Part shown: piece after piece, positions 54,965-64,000 of the stretch
Position numbering within the stretch: position 1 is the first letter of the stretch
Layout of the letters: each line of letters starts with the position of its first letter
Assembly (NCBI RefSeq): GCF_020379485.1
Contig: NC_063439.1
Span: 18,380,598-18,444,597 of the forward strand
Source of the DNA: Brassica napus
Lineage: Eukaryota; Streptophyta; Magnoliopsida; Brassicales; Brassicaceae
Direction: 5' to 3'
DNA: 64,000 bases
Program-made: the position numbers and the translations under genes
The notes under the pieces: model-generated
The model's database searches: none
The model's input: only the letters and a program-made list of their open reading frames with translations
Told to the model about the DNA's origin: nothing

Positions 54965-56234
54965 TAGCTTCCAAGAAAGCAACCACGTTTGATTGGAAAA
55001 TTAATTTAAGTAGACAGAGGTTTTTTTTGTTTAAAAGATACATTAAGGAAACCAAAAAAAAGTGTGAAGCAACAAACTCATGCTTAATTATAAATATGAT
55101 TAATTCTTTTCTCATATCAAAATAAGAGGTGATATAGTATTATTCTATCTCCACGGACGTAGGTGCAAGATGCATTTCTGTATAAGCTTGTTTGAAGAAT
55201 CTGACAATTTAGAGAAATAGAAAAATGTTAAAAGAGCCAAATCTCTAGATTAGAAAAATGTTAAAAGAGCCAAATGCAGTAATTATTCATCTATTTTTGG
55301 GGAGAAGGAGAAGAAAATGAATAAAAGACAAATGAACAAAAACAAATATTTATTTATTTTACTTTTTCATGATCTTAATTATGTATTAAGACTGGGCGTT
55401 TGGTCTACCGATCGGTTTAGGTTCGGTTGAATCGGGTGTTCAGACTTTCGGATCTTAGTGTACAAGTACCATTCGATTTTTTCAAATTTCCAGTATGGTA
55501 TCAGTTCGGAATCAACCGGGTTCGGATTGGTTCGGTTGAAACAAACAAAAACCGATTATACTTTGGGACCGGTCCAGTTTTGGATTTTAACAACCAAATA
55601 TAATCATATATAACCAAACAAACGGAAAATATCAAATTAAACCGATTATAACCAAACATCTGAAAATATCATTGATTCAAACATGAGTTCAAATATAACA
55701 AAACCCAAAATAACACAAGATTTCAACACAAGTTCAATACACTGTTGCATACTGTTGTCAGAGAATTGGTAGGTCGAATTGGCGAACAAACGCTCCTCTT
55801 GTGTGCTACATGTATCAGCTTGGATCCGTCGCATTTAGCCCAATGATTAAAGAGAATTGGGCTGAACCACATACTACAGCTAAACCGTTGCTATTATGAC
55901 ATTTAATAAATTTTAAAAACATCGTATAAATTAAAATTACAATGAATAATACGATTGTTTTAACAAGCAAAAATAAATACTGCTTTAAATTGAAACATAG
56001 ACTAGAAACGAAAAGATAAGTGCTTCCAGGAACTACTGACTTGGTAACAGGTTTCATCACTGGTTGTACCTATTGTCTTACTGATGCTGAATCCAAAGAT
56101 TTCAGAGTAATGCGGTAATTGATTTCTTTGTCCATCTAATCTTAACACACTAAACATGAAAAAGTTCTTCATGTGATAAGAGAAAAGGTTATTGTTTAGC
56201 TCAATATATTATCCGCTGATCACATGGACAATAA
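54965..56234. other. Intergenic region downstream of the At5g62960-like gene
   Basis: AT-rich with a TTCGGTT/ACCGATT repeat stretch at 55,386-55,660 (same family as 6590-7205). A near-duplicate 28-bp direct repeat (GAAAAATGTTAAAAGAGCCAAAT) occurs at about 55,218 and 55,254. No supported gene. Confidence 0.5.
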
Positions 56235-56500
56235 AAACTTGATGAGGAGACACCAAGATTACTTGATCAAGTTCAGAGAATCACCTGCTGTATGTCCTTA
56301 CAATATGTCATCTGAATGTCTAGAGAGCGAGTCAATTGAGGCGAGAAGCGAATGTGAGCAGTTGTAAGAGAAGTATTGTGTTAAGGATCCAGAAAAGGAA
56401 TTTTATTAACCATTTGACACATTTTATGAAGGAATTTGCATTACCAAACAAGTTAAGAGCATTGCTTGTGAGAACTAATTTTAAGTGTTTTACACCGTCC
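56235..56500 (+). pseudogene. PORR-domain gene fragment, copy 1
   Basis: DNA at 56,250-56,300 (GAGGAGACACCAAGATTACTTGATCAAGTTCAGAGAATCACCTG) is almost identical to 61,883-61,929, and 56,400-56,480 parallels 62,018-62,095 (HLTHFxxEFALPNKLRALLVR-like). Stops and frame changes are present. It retains only a middle part of the plant organelle RNA recognition (PORR) domain and cannot be functional. Confidence 0.65.
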
Positions 56501-56903
56501 AAAACCATACTATAATTCATAAGTTAATTAATTATGAAGTGTTATCATCTCTTTCGACTCTGTCTAACTTAGGTGTCCTCTATTTCACTCTTCATGATTA
56601 TCTTATGCTTACCACGATAAAGAGGCATATGGTTCTCCTTAAGTATCAAAGATAGATTTTTAAAACTAATCAGTTGTAATCTTCTCAAGATTATAAATGG
56701 AAACGTAATTATATAGCAATTGTGCTAGGTATTAATCAAAGCTTAAATGAAACTTAGATTCCATTATCAATTCTTTGAGTGTATTTGGAGATACAAACAT
56801 CAAATTTACATTTTTCAAAGCATCTGAAGAACTAAGAGCATACATCATCTAACCTTTCAAACCTCCCTTTCTCCTATTCTTAATTCTTTGCTAGAGATTT
56901 AGT

Positions 56904-57551
56904 CAGGCCCGTCCCTGCTATAAGACAACTAAAGCATCTGCTTTACGCCACAAAATATAAACAAAACATTAAAGCCACATGTCACTGAGTACTAGTTTAG
57001 GTCAGATGGTTTAATAGTTTAATTTGAGTTAGAAGATCGTAGTTTTTTTCTTGTAATTGAGCATATCGTAGTTCTATCTTCCTTTTTCCAACATAGTTTT
57101 ATTTTTTTACCATTCGATGACTCTATATATTTTTGCAGGGTCCTAGGGCAAAAAAAAAAAAAATTTACCCTCTAAAATTTATATACATATAATATTTAAA
57201 ATATATATAAAATTTAATATTTAATATTTTGTATATATTTGTAATGAAAATAAAACTATATACATATCAAATAATTTTGGACCCTTTTTATCTTGATTTA
57301 TTATATTTATAATTTTTTTATATATAAAAATATAGATTTATAAAAAAATTAAACCCCTTAATTATTATCATACGAAGAACACGGGCTTGGGTCCGGGGCG
57401 GTCGCACCGCTTGTCCCCCCCCCCCCCCCACTGAGCCGGCCCTGTACTTTTGTATGGGTTGTTTGTTACTATTTATTGTTGGTATTTGTATAAGAGGCCA
57501 CAAAAAGTTTTTTTTTTACTTTAGGCCACTCAAAATTATGGGATGGCCCTG
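56904..57551. mobile_element. hAT element (648 bp with nested insert), TSD GATTTAGT
   Basis: Ends CAGGCCCGTCCC and, complemented, CAGGGCCATCCC. An exact 8-bp duplication GATTTAGT lies at 56,896-56,903 and 57,552-57,559. No transposase ORF. It hosts a second hAT element at 57,136-57,444. Confidence 0.85.
57136..57444. mobile_element. Second hAT element nested in the first (309 bp), TSD TATTTTTG/TACTTTTG
   Basis: Starts CAGGGTCCTAGGGC and ends GAGCCGGCCCTG. Flanking octamers TATTTTTG (57,128-57,135) and TACTTTTG (57,445-57,452) differ at one position. It carries a C-rich run at 57,416-57,429 and no ORF. Confidence 0.8.
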
Positions 57552-57639
57552 GATTTAGTGTAGACTTAGTTCGTTGGGAGGAAGAAAAAGAAGAACAGCC
57601 TATAAATTTTGCTGCAATGTCGCACTACAAGAAAACAGC

Positions 57640-58040
57640 GGCATACTGAGCGAAAAAATCGTCGGTATGTCGTCGGAATAATGCTATTCCGAGGACATAC
57701 CGACGAAAAAAGTCCTCGGAAATAACTCTTCGGAAATTCATTTTTCCTCGGAAATCCCTCGGAAATTTCCGACGGAATTCCGAGGAAATGAATTTCCGAA
57801 GAAACTCCGAGGACAATAAGTTCGTCGGAAAGTTCCTCGGAATATACCGAGGGAGGTCTTCCTCGGAATATTTCGATGGAATTTCCGATGGTCCAATCCT
57901 CGGAAGTTCCGACGAAACCTTCCTCGGAATTTTCATCGGGAATTTCCGAGGAACCGTCCCTCGGTATATTCCGACGACTTATTCCGAGGAAAAGTTTGTT
58001 GGAAATTTCCGAGGGTGCTTTTCCTCGGAATTTCGAAAAA
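57640..58040. repeat. CACTA subterminal repeats, left end
   Basis: Many copies of TTCCGAGGAAA, CCTCGGAAAT and TCCGACGGAAT in both orientations, the presumed binding sites for the TNP1-type protein. The matching right-end zone is 60,340-60,660. Confidence 0.75.
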
Positions 58041-58179
58041 AAATTATTTTTTAAAAATAAATTATTTTTTTCGAAATTTTTTTTTATTTTTTTTAAAATT
58101 AAAATTTTTTAAATTTAAATTCGAAAATATAAAATTAAAATTGAAAACATATTAGATAATATTCAAAGTTGTACAAATA

Positions 58180-60233
58180 AAAATAAAACATTCCGAGTTT
58201 TTGAAAAAAACCACTTATCCCTGCAATTGCTTCATGAACATTTCGTGGTAATAGTTCTTTGAAGGCAAACGGAAGGAGGCGCCGCATCATTACATGGCAA
58301 TCGTGGTTTTTCAAGCCAGTAAACTTTCCTTCCTTTTTGTCGATACAGTTACGCAAATTAGATGAGTAACCGTCTGGAAATTCCACATCGTTTGAAATCC
58401 AATCAAAGAACGCATCCTTTCCCGCTGCATCAAGTCGGTATATGGGAAAAGGAGCCCTACCATTCTCATCAACATGAAGTTCTGAACGAGCACATATATC
58501 GACTAAATCCAGTCTTGACTTCAAATTATCCTTTGTTTTACCTTGAACATTAAGGATCGTGTTCATGAGATTGTCAAAAAAGTTCTTCTCAATATGCATG
58601 ACATCTAAATTATGCCTTAGTAGATGATCCTCCCAGTATGGCAGATCCCAGAAAATACTTTTTTTTGTGCCAGTTATGTAGGTCTCCAACACCATCTACC
58701 GGAAAACGCTCATGTCCACCAACGTCTGGCGTCCTTTCTGCAACAAAATCCCTAAGTTGTGTCTTCAAATCTTTCCCACAAATTTCCGGAGGTGGACTGT
58801 CAAACACCCTCTTGTTCTTCGTAAACAAATTCCTACTTCTACGATATGGATGATCTGGTGGTAGGAATCTCCAGTGACAGTCAAACCAACACGTTTTCCT
58901 TCCGTGTTTTAGTTGGAAAGCATCAGTGTTATCTTGACAATATGGACATGATAGCCTTCCATGCGTTGTCCATCCAGATAACATACCATATGCTGGAAAA
59001 TCACTTATTGTCCACATTAGTACTGCCCGCATTTGAAAGTTTTCTTTATACGAAACATCGTATGTTTCAGCACCTTGAGCCCATAGTTGTTGCAACTCAT
59101 ATATTAGTGGCTGAAGAAATACATCAAGTGATCTCTTAGGATGCTCTGGTCCGGGAACGAGAATCGAGAGAAACAAAAACTCTCGTCGCAAGCACAAGTT
59201 TGGGGGTAGGTTGTATGGTGTAAGAATGACTGGCCTTAGAGAATACTGTCTTCCACTCTTGCCAAACGGGCTGAAACCATCAGTACGCAAAGTCGGGATA
59301 CTTTGATTGGAAATACTTCCACGCATTTGCATCTGAAGGATGTCTGATCTCACTATCTGTTGAGTGCTCCGCATGCCATCTCATTGGTTGCGCTGTACGT
59401 TCAGACAGATACAACCTCTGCAACCTTTCCGTCAAAGGCAAATACCACATCCTTTTATATGGCACTGGATCTCTTCCACTCGTATCTTTATAACGAGGCT
59501 TCCCACAAAATTTGCATGAAACCCGCTGTTCATCCGCTCTCCAATAAATCATGCAGTTATCTCTGCATACATCTATTACCTGATACGATAAACCAAGACC
59601 AGTTTCGAGTTTCTGAACCTCGTAGTATGAACCAGGAGCTACATTATCTTCGGGTACAATACCTTTTATATAATCAGCAATCGCATCCACACAGTCTTCA
59701 GCCAAATTATAATCCGTTTTAATGTCCATCAATCTTGTAGCAGATGATAAAGCTGAATGACCATCTCTGCAACCTTCGTACAATGGTTGCTTTCCAGCAT
59801 CCAACATATCATAAAATCTCCTAGCTTCTGCATTGGGTAAATCTTCCCCTCTAAAATGATCATTTACCATCTGCTCAGTACCTACACCATAATCTACATC
59901 CGTTCTAATTGGTTCTTCTAATCTAACCGCTGGCTGAGGTTCGCTAGTACTACCATGTTCATAATCAGTTTTCCCATGATGATACCAAATTTTGTAACTT
60001 CGTGTAAACCCACTCAAATATAGATGAGTCCAAACATCCCACTCTTTAATAACCTTTTTATTTTTACAATTAGAGCAAGGACATCTTAACATACATGCTT
60101 TTGCTTCCGGTTGTCGGTGAACTAACCCCATGAATTCGGTTATACCACGTTGGTATTCTTCCGTAAGCAATCTCGTGTTCGGATCCAAATGAGGTCGATC
60201 GATACAAGAACGAAAATAATTTGAAGAAGACAT
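58180..60233 (-). pseudogene. TNP2-like CACTA transposase, frameshifted and C-terminally deleted
   Basis: The frame opens at 60,233 (MSSSNYFRSCIDRPH) with the transposase-associated domain: a CPCSNCKN zinc motif and WDVWTHLYLSGF. It continues into the TNP2 core with CVDAIADYIKG and MIYWRADEQRVSCKFCGKPR. It breaks near 59,290 (YPDFA then TDGFSPFGKSGRQYS in another frame, several residues missing) and again near 58,660 at a T-run (HNWHKKK to KSIFWDLPYWEDHLLRHNLD). The last recognisable part is LLPRNVHEAIAGISGFFQ near 58,200; the C-terminal region of TNP2 proteins is absent. It cannot make a full transposase. Confidence 0.88.
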
Positions 60234-60885
60234 GTTTTTTTATGAATCAAAATCGTGTGTAAAGAGAGTGAGAGGGAGGATGAAGATATGGAGTGAATGG
60301 AGCGGAAGAGGGGTGCTTGTATTTATAGTTAAAATCCTTCCGATAGACCGAGGAAATTCCGACGGAATTCCGATGCCAACGGCTAGTTCGTCGGAATTTC
60401 CTTGGAATTTTTAAAATCCCCCAACGGCTCTCTAACGTCTATAATATTTCCTCGGAATTCATCGGTTTTTTCCGAGGAATACAATTTTCCTCGGTATTCC
60501 ATAAAAATATTCCGACGGAATGATATTTCCTCGGAGTTCCGTCGGTATATTTCGAGGAAATTCTGAGGAAACCAAATTTTGTGTTTCCTCGGAATATACT
60601 CGGAAAGTCCTCGGGATATTCCGAAGATTTCATTTTCCGTCGGAATGTCCGTCAGAATACCGCTGTTTTCTTGTAGTGTCGGTTGAATCTTGCATCAAAC
60701 ATTGGTGACAGCTGCATGTAGCAAACGTTGTAAAATACTTGTTTACACGTTAATATTAATTTCTATATACATCACATTTTTGTTTTATTTCCTACAATTT
60801 TCACATATATCTAATCCATGTAAAATGTAACATAATAAAATTATGTTTGTCGCAGGACAACACTTTAGAGACATTTTTTACTAAC

Positions 60886-60945
60886 CCCCATGATAATGCA
60901 ATACCCCCCATGATAATGCAATACCCCCCATGATAATGCAATACC
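60886..60945. repeat. Three-copy 20-bp tandem repeat
   Basis: CCCCATGATAATGCAATACC repeated three times head to tail with no visible mismatch inside the copies. Surrounding DNA (60,682-61,250) is AT-rich and otherwise featureless. Confidence 0.8.
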
Positions 60946-61254
60946 CACAGTCCATCTGTAAGTATATTTTGATACATGCACCCATCTTTTTTTTGAAAGC
61001 TACATGTGCCCCTCTTATGGTGATTTGAATTTATCACTATTGATTTCTATTTTATTTTGAAAATAGTTAAAGTTTTTGAAAATTTAAAGAAGGAAATGAG
61101 TCGACTAAAAGAAAAGAACTGAATCAACTATATATTGTTTTAATAAATTCTATGTATCTTGAAACAAAATATTTTTGATTGTGTAAAGTGTGTAGATCTG
61201 TAACTAGGGAAACCTTCATAGTCTGGTGTTCAAAAAATAAAACCTCGTCCAAGC

Positions 61255-62300
61255 ATGCGGTGAAGCATGCCGAAATAAAATCGCAAGCTTGTCTTTTGAC
61301 ATCTCATGTTCATCTCACAAGATTGTCCGGAGTCCATCTCTAGAGAAGCATGTGGTGAAGCCCAACAGAGTTCGGTTCAAATCCTCTACAAATGCAGATA
61401 TTATCTTGGCATCGAAAACCCATGAACTATATTCTCTCCAGGATCTGTCGCTATCCCACTATCTTCAAGCTGTTTACAACACCTACACCACATTTGCCAA
61501 TGAATGCCGCCACTAAGTCTTTATCTACACTCTGTGTCCGTATGAAATCAGCTGCATCTACCTTCGCCATGCAAGAACTGAATCTCAAGTCTGATAAACT
61601 GGCTACTAAACTCCAGAAGCTGCCAATGTTGTCATCTCATCGCATGCTGCTTACTGGTTCACATTGGTCCGGATTTTGGTTTCCCTCCTAACTTCAGGTC
61701 TCGATTGTACAATGACCATCCGGACAAGTTCAAGACTGTGGATACTTCCTATGGAAGAGCACTGGAGCTTGTCTAATTGGCCAACCAAATGCCATCACCT
61801 GAAGTTGATTATAGAGGTTTGATTGTTGATCGTCCTTTGAAGTTCAAGCGTTTGAATCTCCCTCCGGAAAGGCTTAAATTTGAAGAGGAGACACCAAGAT
61901 TACTTTATCAAGTTCAGAGAATCACCTGATGTGTGTCTTACAAGACATCATCTGAAGGTCTAGTGAGCGAGTCCATTGAGGCTGAGAAGCGAAAAAAGGA
62001 CTTGGATAGACCATCTGACACATTTCAGGAAGGAGTTTGCGTTACCAAACAAGCTAAGAGCATTGATAGTGAGACATCCAGAGCTATTCTATGTGAGTCA
62101 AAAAGGCACATTGTTGATCAGAGAACGATTGATAGATCTTGTTCAAGAAGGAAATAGAATTAGACGTGAACGGACAAGGAAAGGTGCGGAATATAGCAAT
62201 GATGATAACAGAGATGCAGGCATTGATAAGACTATCGTCTTTTGTTGGTATATCTCCAAACATGCATATGTAAAGTGTATAGATTTGTAAACTATGGATT
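61255..62300 (+). pseudogene. PORR-domain gene, decayed (At5g62990/EMB1692 type), copy 2
   Basis: Pieces in shifting frames: PNRVRFKSST and LQDLSLSHYLQ (61,350-61,470), MKSAASTFAMQELNLKSDKL (about 61,540), PDFGFPPNFRSRLYNDHPDK (61,670-61,730), FKTVDTSYGRALELV, RPLKFKRLNLPPERLKFEEE (61,835-61,895), and FALPNKLRALIVRHPELFYV (62,035-62,095) with LIRERLIDLVQEGNRIRRER. This is the order of a plant organelle RNA recognition protein, which in intact form assists group II intron splicing in organelles. Multiple stops and frameshifts and missing stretches make it non-functional. Its place between the At5g62960 and At5g63000 homologues fits the At5g62990 position. Confidence 0.8.
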
Positions 62301-62365
62301 AAAAGTCTAGCGTTCATAAAAAAAAAAAGGAAGGAAACCTTAATAGTCTTTCTCAAAACCTACAG

Positions 62366-62602
62366 CTATGTTCGCTTCTTTCGCTGCATGGATGCTACAA
62401 ATACAACAAAGGAGCGGCTGGTGATGGCGTAGATAGCACTGATGCTATAGCCATAGATTCAGGTGTGGAATATTTCAGTGAAGAAGATGATGAGGAGGCA
62501 TGGGTTAGTAGTGGTGAAAGTGTAGAATATTGGAGTAGAAAGCTCTCTTCTTCTGGTATGAGCAATGATAGAAGTAAAGAGTGTGTTATTGAATCCTGGT
62601 GA
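62366..62602 (+). pseudogene. Chimeric exon: copy of At5g62960-like exon 3 start fused to an unrelated acidic tail
   Basis: After an AG at 62,364-62,365 a 79-codon open frame begins LCSLLSLHGCYKYNKGAAGD, nearly identical to the start of exon 3 of the 53.3-kb gene (LGSLLSLHGCYKYNKRAAGD at 53,931). The similarity ends about 33 codons in, after an IDS motif. The rest is an acidic, Ser-rich stretch (YFSEEDDEEAW, SVEYWSRKLSSSGMSN) ending CVIESW and TGA at 62,600-62,602. The tail is unrecognised. The frame is open throughout, so a transcript reading into it could be translated, but no promoter or upstream exon is visible. Confidence 0.6.
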
Positions 62603-62761
62603 TGTAAATTGCTAAAAGAGTAGAATAACCATCAACGTTTTCATATTGTATACTCACAAAATTGTACGAAACAACAAAAGAACAGTGTTTATGTTCGTTA
62701 TCTTATTCTCCATCGGCTTGAAAATTTAGCATACAAAAAAAAACTGTGAACGTTCCCTTTC

Positions 62762-63849
62762 TTATTTTCTTAACTGTTGTTCGAGTCTCTCAATAGCAGC
62801 ACCAACACCACTTGTGACCTCGCCAATGTGGCTCGTGTCTTGTTTGTTGCCTTCGTTTGCCTTCTCCATGAGCTTCAGTTGTAACCAACCTGTTGAAATA
62901 ATACGGCATGCACTTAAGTTTAAGCCAATATAACTCCTTTCACATGGTAAAAGACTTGTGGGCAATGTAAATTCCAAGATGCAAATTAGTTACCAAGAGG
63001 GAAGCAGACTGTAGCTCCAAGAACTGAACCGAGCATCACATTCCGCGCACGCCAAGCAAGAGACCCCGGCACTACCCAATTGTGATTAGAGATAAAGAGA
63101 GGTTAGGAGGAGACACAGAAGTGAGCATGCTGAATCTAAATGAGTCATAAGTGCAAAGGAGAATGTATCAAGTTACTGATTAAGCCAAATACGGCAGCAG
63201 TAGCTGAACCAGCTCCCACGAAATTGAAAACATCATGCACTCCTCGCGTCTCAGCTAAAAAGTTCTGTAGACTGAAGTATGAAGCGGTGAACATCCCGAG
63301 ACGCATCCCTCCAATGAGGGAGCCACGAGTGACCCGGGTGAATCGTTTCTCCATAGCATCTCGCATCAATCTGTGTTGCTCTCGCTTGTCCTGTGTACTA
63401 CCCATCTTCAACATCACCTCTGCATCCTTGCTCTGTTTCAAAACCACGGCCACTAATTTTAGCGTTGAGTTTAATACAAAGCAGACACAAAGATAAGAGG
63501 AACCGAAACATAAATATTAAGGAACAACTAGGTCTTTTATAAATTGAAAGAAGACATACCACAGAAGCAGAAGCCTCTTTGCTGCCTCCATATAACATTC
63601 CAGCAAATATCCCAACAACAGTTGCTGTTCCCCAGTTTGGATTCCCAGCTAATCTTGAAGAGTTCTGTGTTTCATGTAATAATAACCATAAACCACTTCA
63701 AAACCCTACCTTTGTTCGAAAACAACGAATCGTCAACGCATTGCCTCTAAAGAAGGAACTTATCACAAAGAAATGATCCTTATCTATGCATTCGAACAAA
63801 AGAAGCTTACGCCTGGGATGGTTTCTTCTGGATTGTCTACCGCTTCCAT
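62762..63849 (-). CDS. Tim17/Tim22/Tim23-family membrane protein (At5g63000 type)
   Basis: Five exons: 63,849-63,811, 63,664-63,560, 63,432-63,177, 63,071-62,994 and 62,889-62,762, all GT..AG and in phase, giving 201 residues (the Arabidopsis At5g63000 length as I recall it). It starts MEAVDNPEETIPG. Glycine-rich hydrophobic segments follow: WGTATVVGIFAGMLYGGSKE, GSLIGGMRLGMFTASYFSLQ, VFNFVGAGSATAAVFGL and WRARNVMLGSVLGATVCFPLG, the Tim17-fold pattern with GxxxG-type repeats. The C-terminus is a soluble helix (IERLEQQLRK). Family members form channels or assembly factors in the inner membranes of mitochondria or plastids; the specific role of this one is not established. The gene looks intact. 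Confidence 0.9.
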
Positions 63850-64000
63850 AGATCAAAATTTACTACAGTATCGAGAAAAAGATAAATCCCCGATCTTCCT
63901 CTCCGCCGCAATCGCTTTGTAATTGTTGAAGACGACCAGAACAGTTCCATTAATCGTCGGCGATAAATCTTAACCGGTTAAGTCTAATTTAACCGGATGA
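63850..64000. other. 5' flank of the Tim17-family gene
   Basis: Short upstream stretch ending at the window edge; contains AACCGGTTAAG and ATTTAACCGG motifs. No further gene visible. Confidence 0.5.

Larger units (their letters stand above)
57623..60678 (-). mobile_element. CACTA (En/Spm) element, 3,056 bp, TSD TCG
   Basis: Ends CACTACAAGAAAACAGCGG are identical over 19 bp in inverted orientation. TCG is duplicated at 57,620-57,622 and 60,679-60,681. Subterminal zones (57,640-58,040 and 60,340-60,660) are packed with TTCCGAGGAA/TTCCTCGGAA-type units in both orientations. A decayed TNP2-like transposase is read on the minus strand. The element is much shorter than autonomous CACTA elements, which carry a second gene, so it is an internally deleted copy. 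Confidence 0.93.

Noticed and set aside
57788..58112. ORFs with NFRR/SSEF-type repeats, both strands
   Set aside because: They are translations of the CACTA subterminal repeat units, not genes.
1..64000. tRNA, rRNA or CRISPR features
   Set aside because: No TTCGAAT-type arm with a matching cloverleaf, no rRNA-like block and no regularly spaced repeats were found by reading both strands.

Overview
The window is nuclear DNA of a flowering plant, almost certainly a Brassica-type crucifer. It has AT-rich intergenic DNA, short introns with GT..AG borders, and a high density of decayed transposons. The anchor genes follow, as I recall it, the gene order of Arabidopsis chromosome 5 around At5g62930 to At5g63000: an IAH1-like GDSL esterase (about 8-9.2 kb, minus), a DOF5.6/HCA2-type Dof factor (17-18.4 kb, minus), an RNA polymerase III RPC9/CRCP subunit (48.6-49.2 kb, minus), an At5g62960-like membrane protein (53.3-55 kb, plus), remnants of a PORR-domain gene (61-62.3 kb) and a Tim17/Tim22/Tim23-family protein (62.8-63.8 kb, minus). 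A further membrane-protein gene lies at 10.4-11.4 kb, with a decayed copy at 20.5-21.05 kb. A C-terminal coding fragment sits at the left edge. These genes do not form an operon or pathway; they are a conserved syntenic block stretched by transposons.

Layout. 0-7.9 kb: partial gene, then AT-rich DNA with Helitron ends, MITEs and CCGAACC-rich repeats. 7.9-18.4 kb: GDSL gene, membrane gene, a reverse Helitron end, a small ORF whose tail enters a Tourist-like MITE, and the Dof gene. 20.5-26.1 kb: decayed paralogue, then a LINE split by a hAT-like insert. 26.7-28.2 kb: a Harbinger-type deletion derivative carrying a GRF zinc-finger ORF and the tail of a PIF-type transposase. 29.4-48.5 kb: one old LINE split by a CACTA-like element of about 17.4 kb, which itself contains a hAT MITE, an 11.66-kb Tat-type Ty3/gypsy element (31,941-43,598) and a fragment of a CID-type PABP-interacting gene. 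48.6-55 kb: RPC9 and the At5g62960-like gene. 56-62.6 kb: PORR fragments, two nested hAT elements with target duplications, a CACTA element with a decayed TNP2 transposase, and a chimeric exon. 62.7-64 kb: Tim17-family gene.

The most interesting points are the nesting order that can be read directly from the sequence, the opposite-strand ORF with its own TATA box inside the gypsy element, the fact that every premature stop in its gag-pol frame is of a kind a single C-to-T change can make, and several gene-fragment captures. I saw no CRISPR array, rRNA, or convincing tRNA. All family and synteny assignments come from motif reading and memory; no database search was run.
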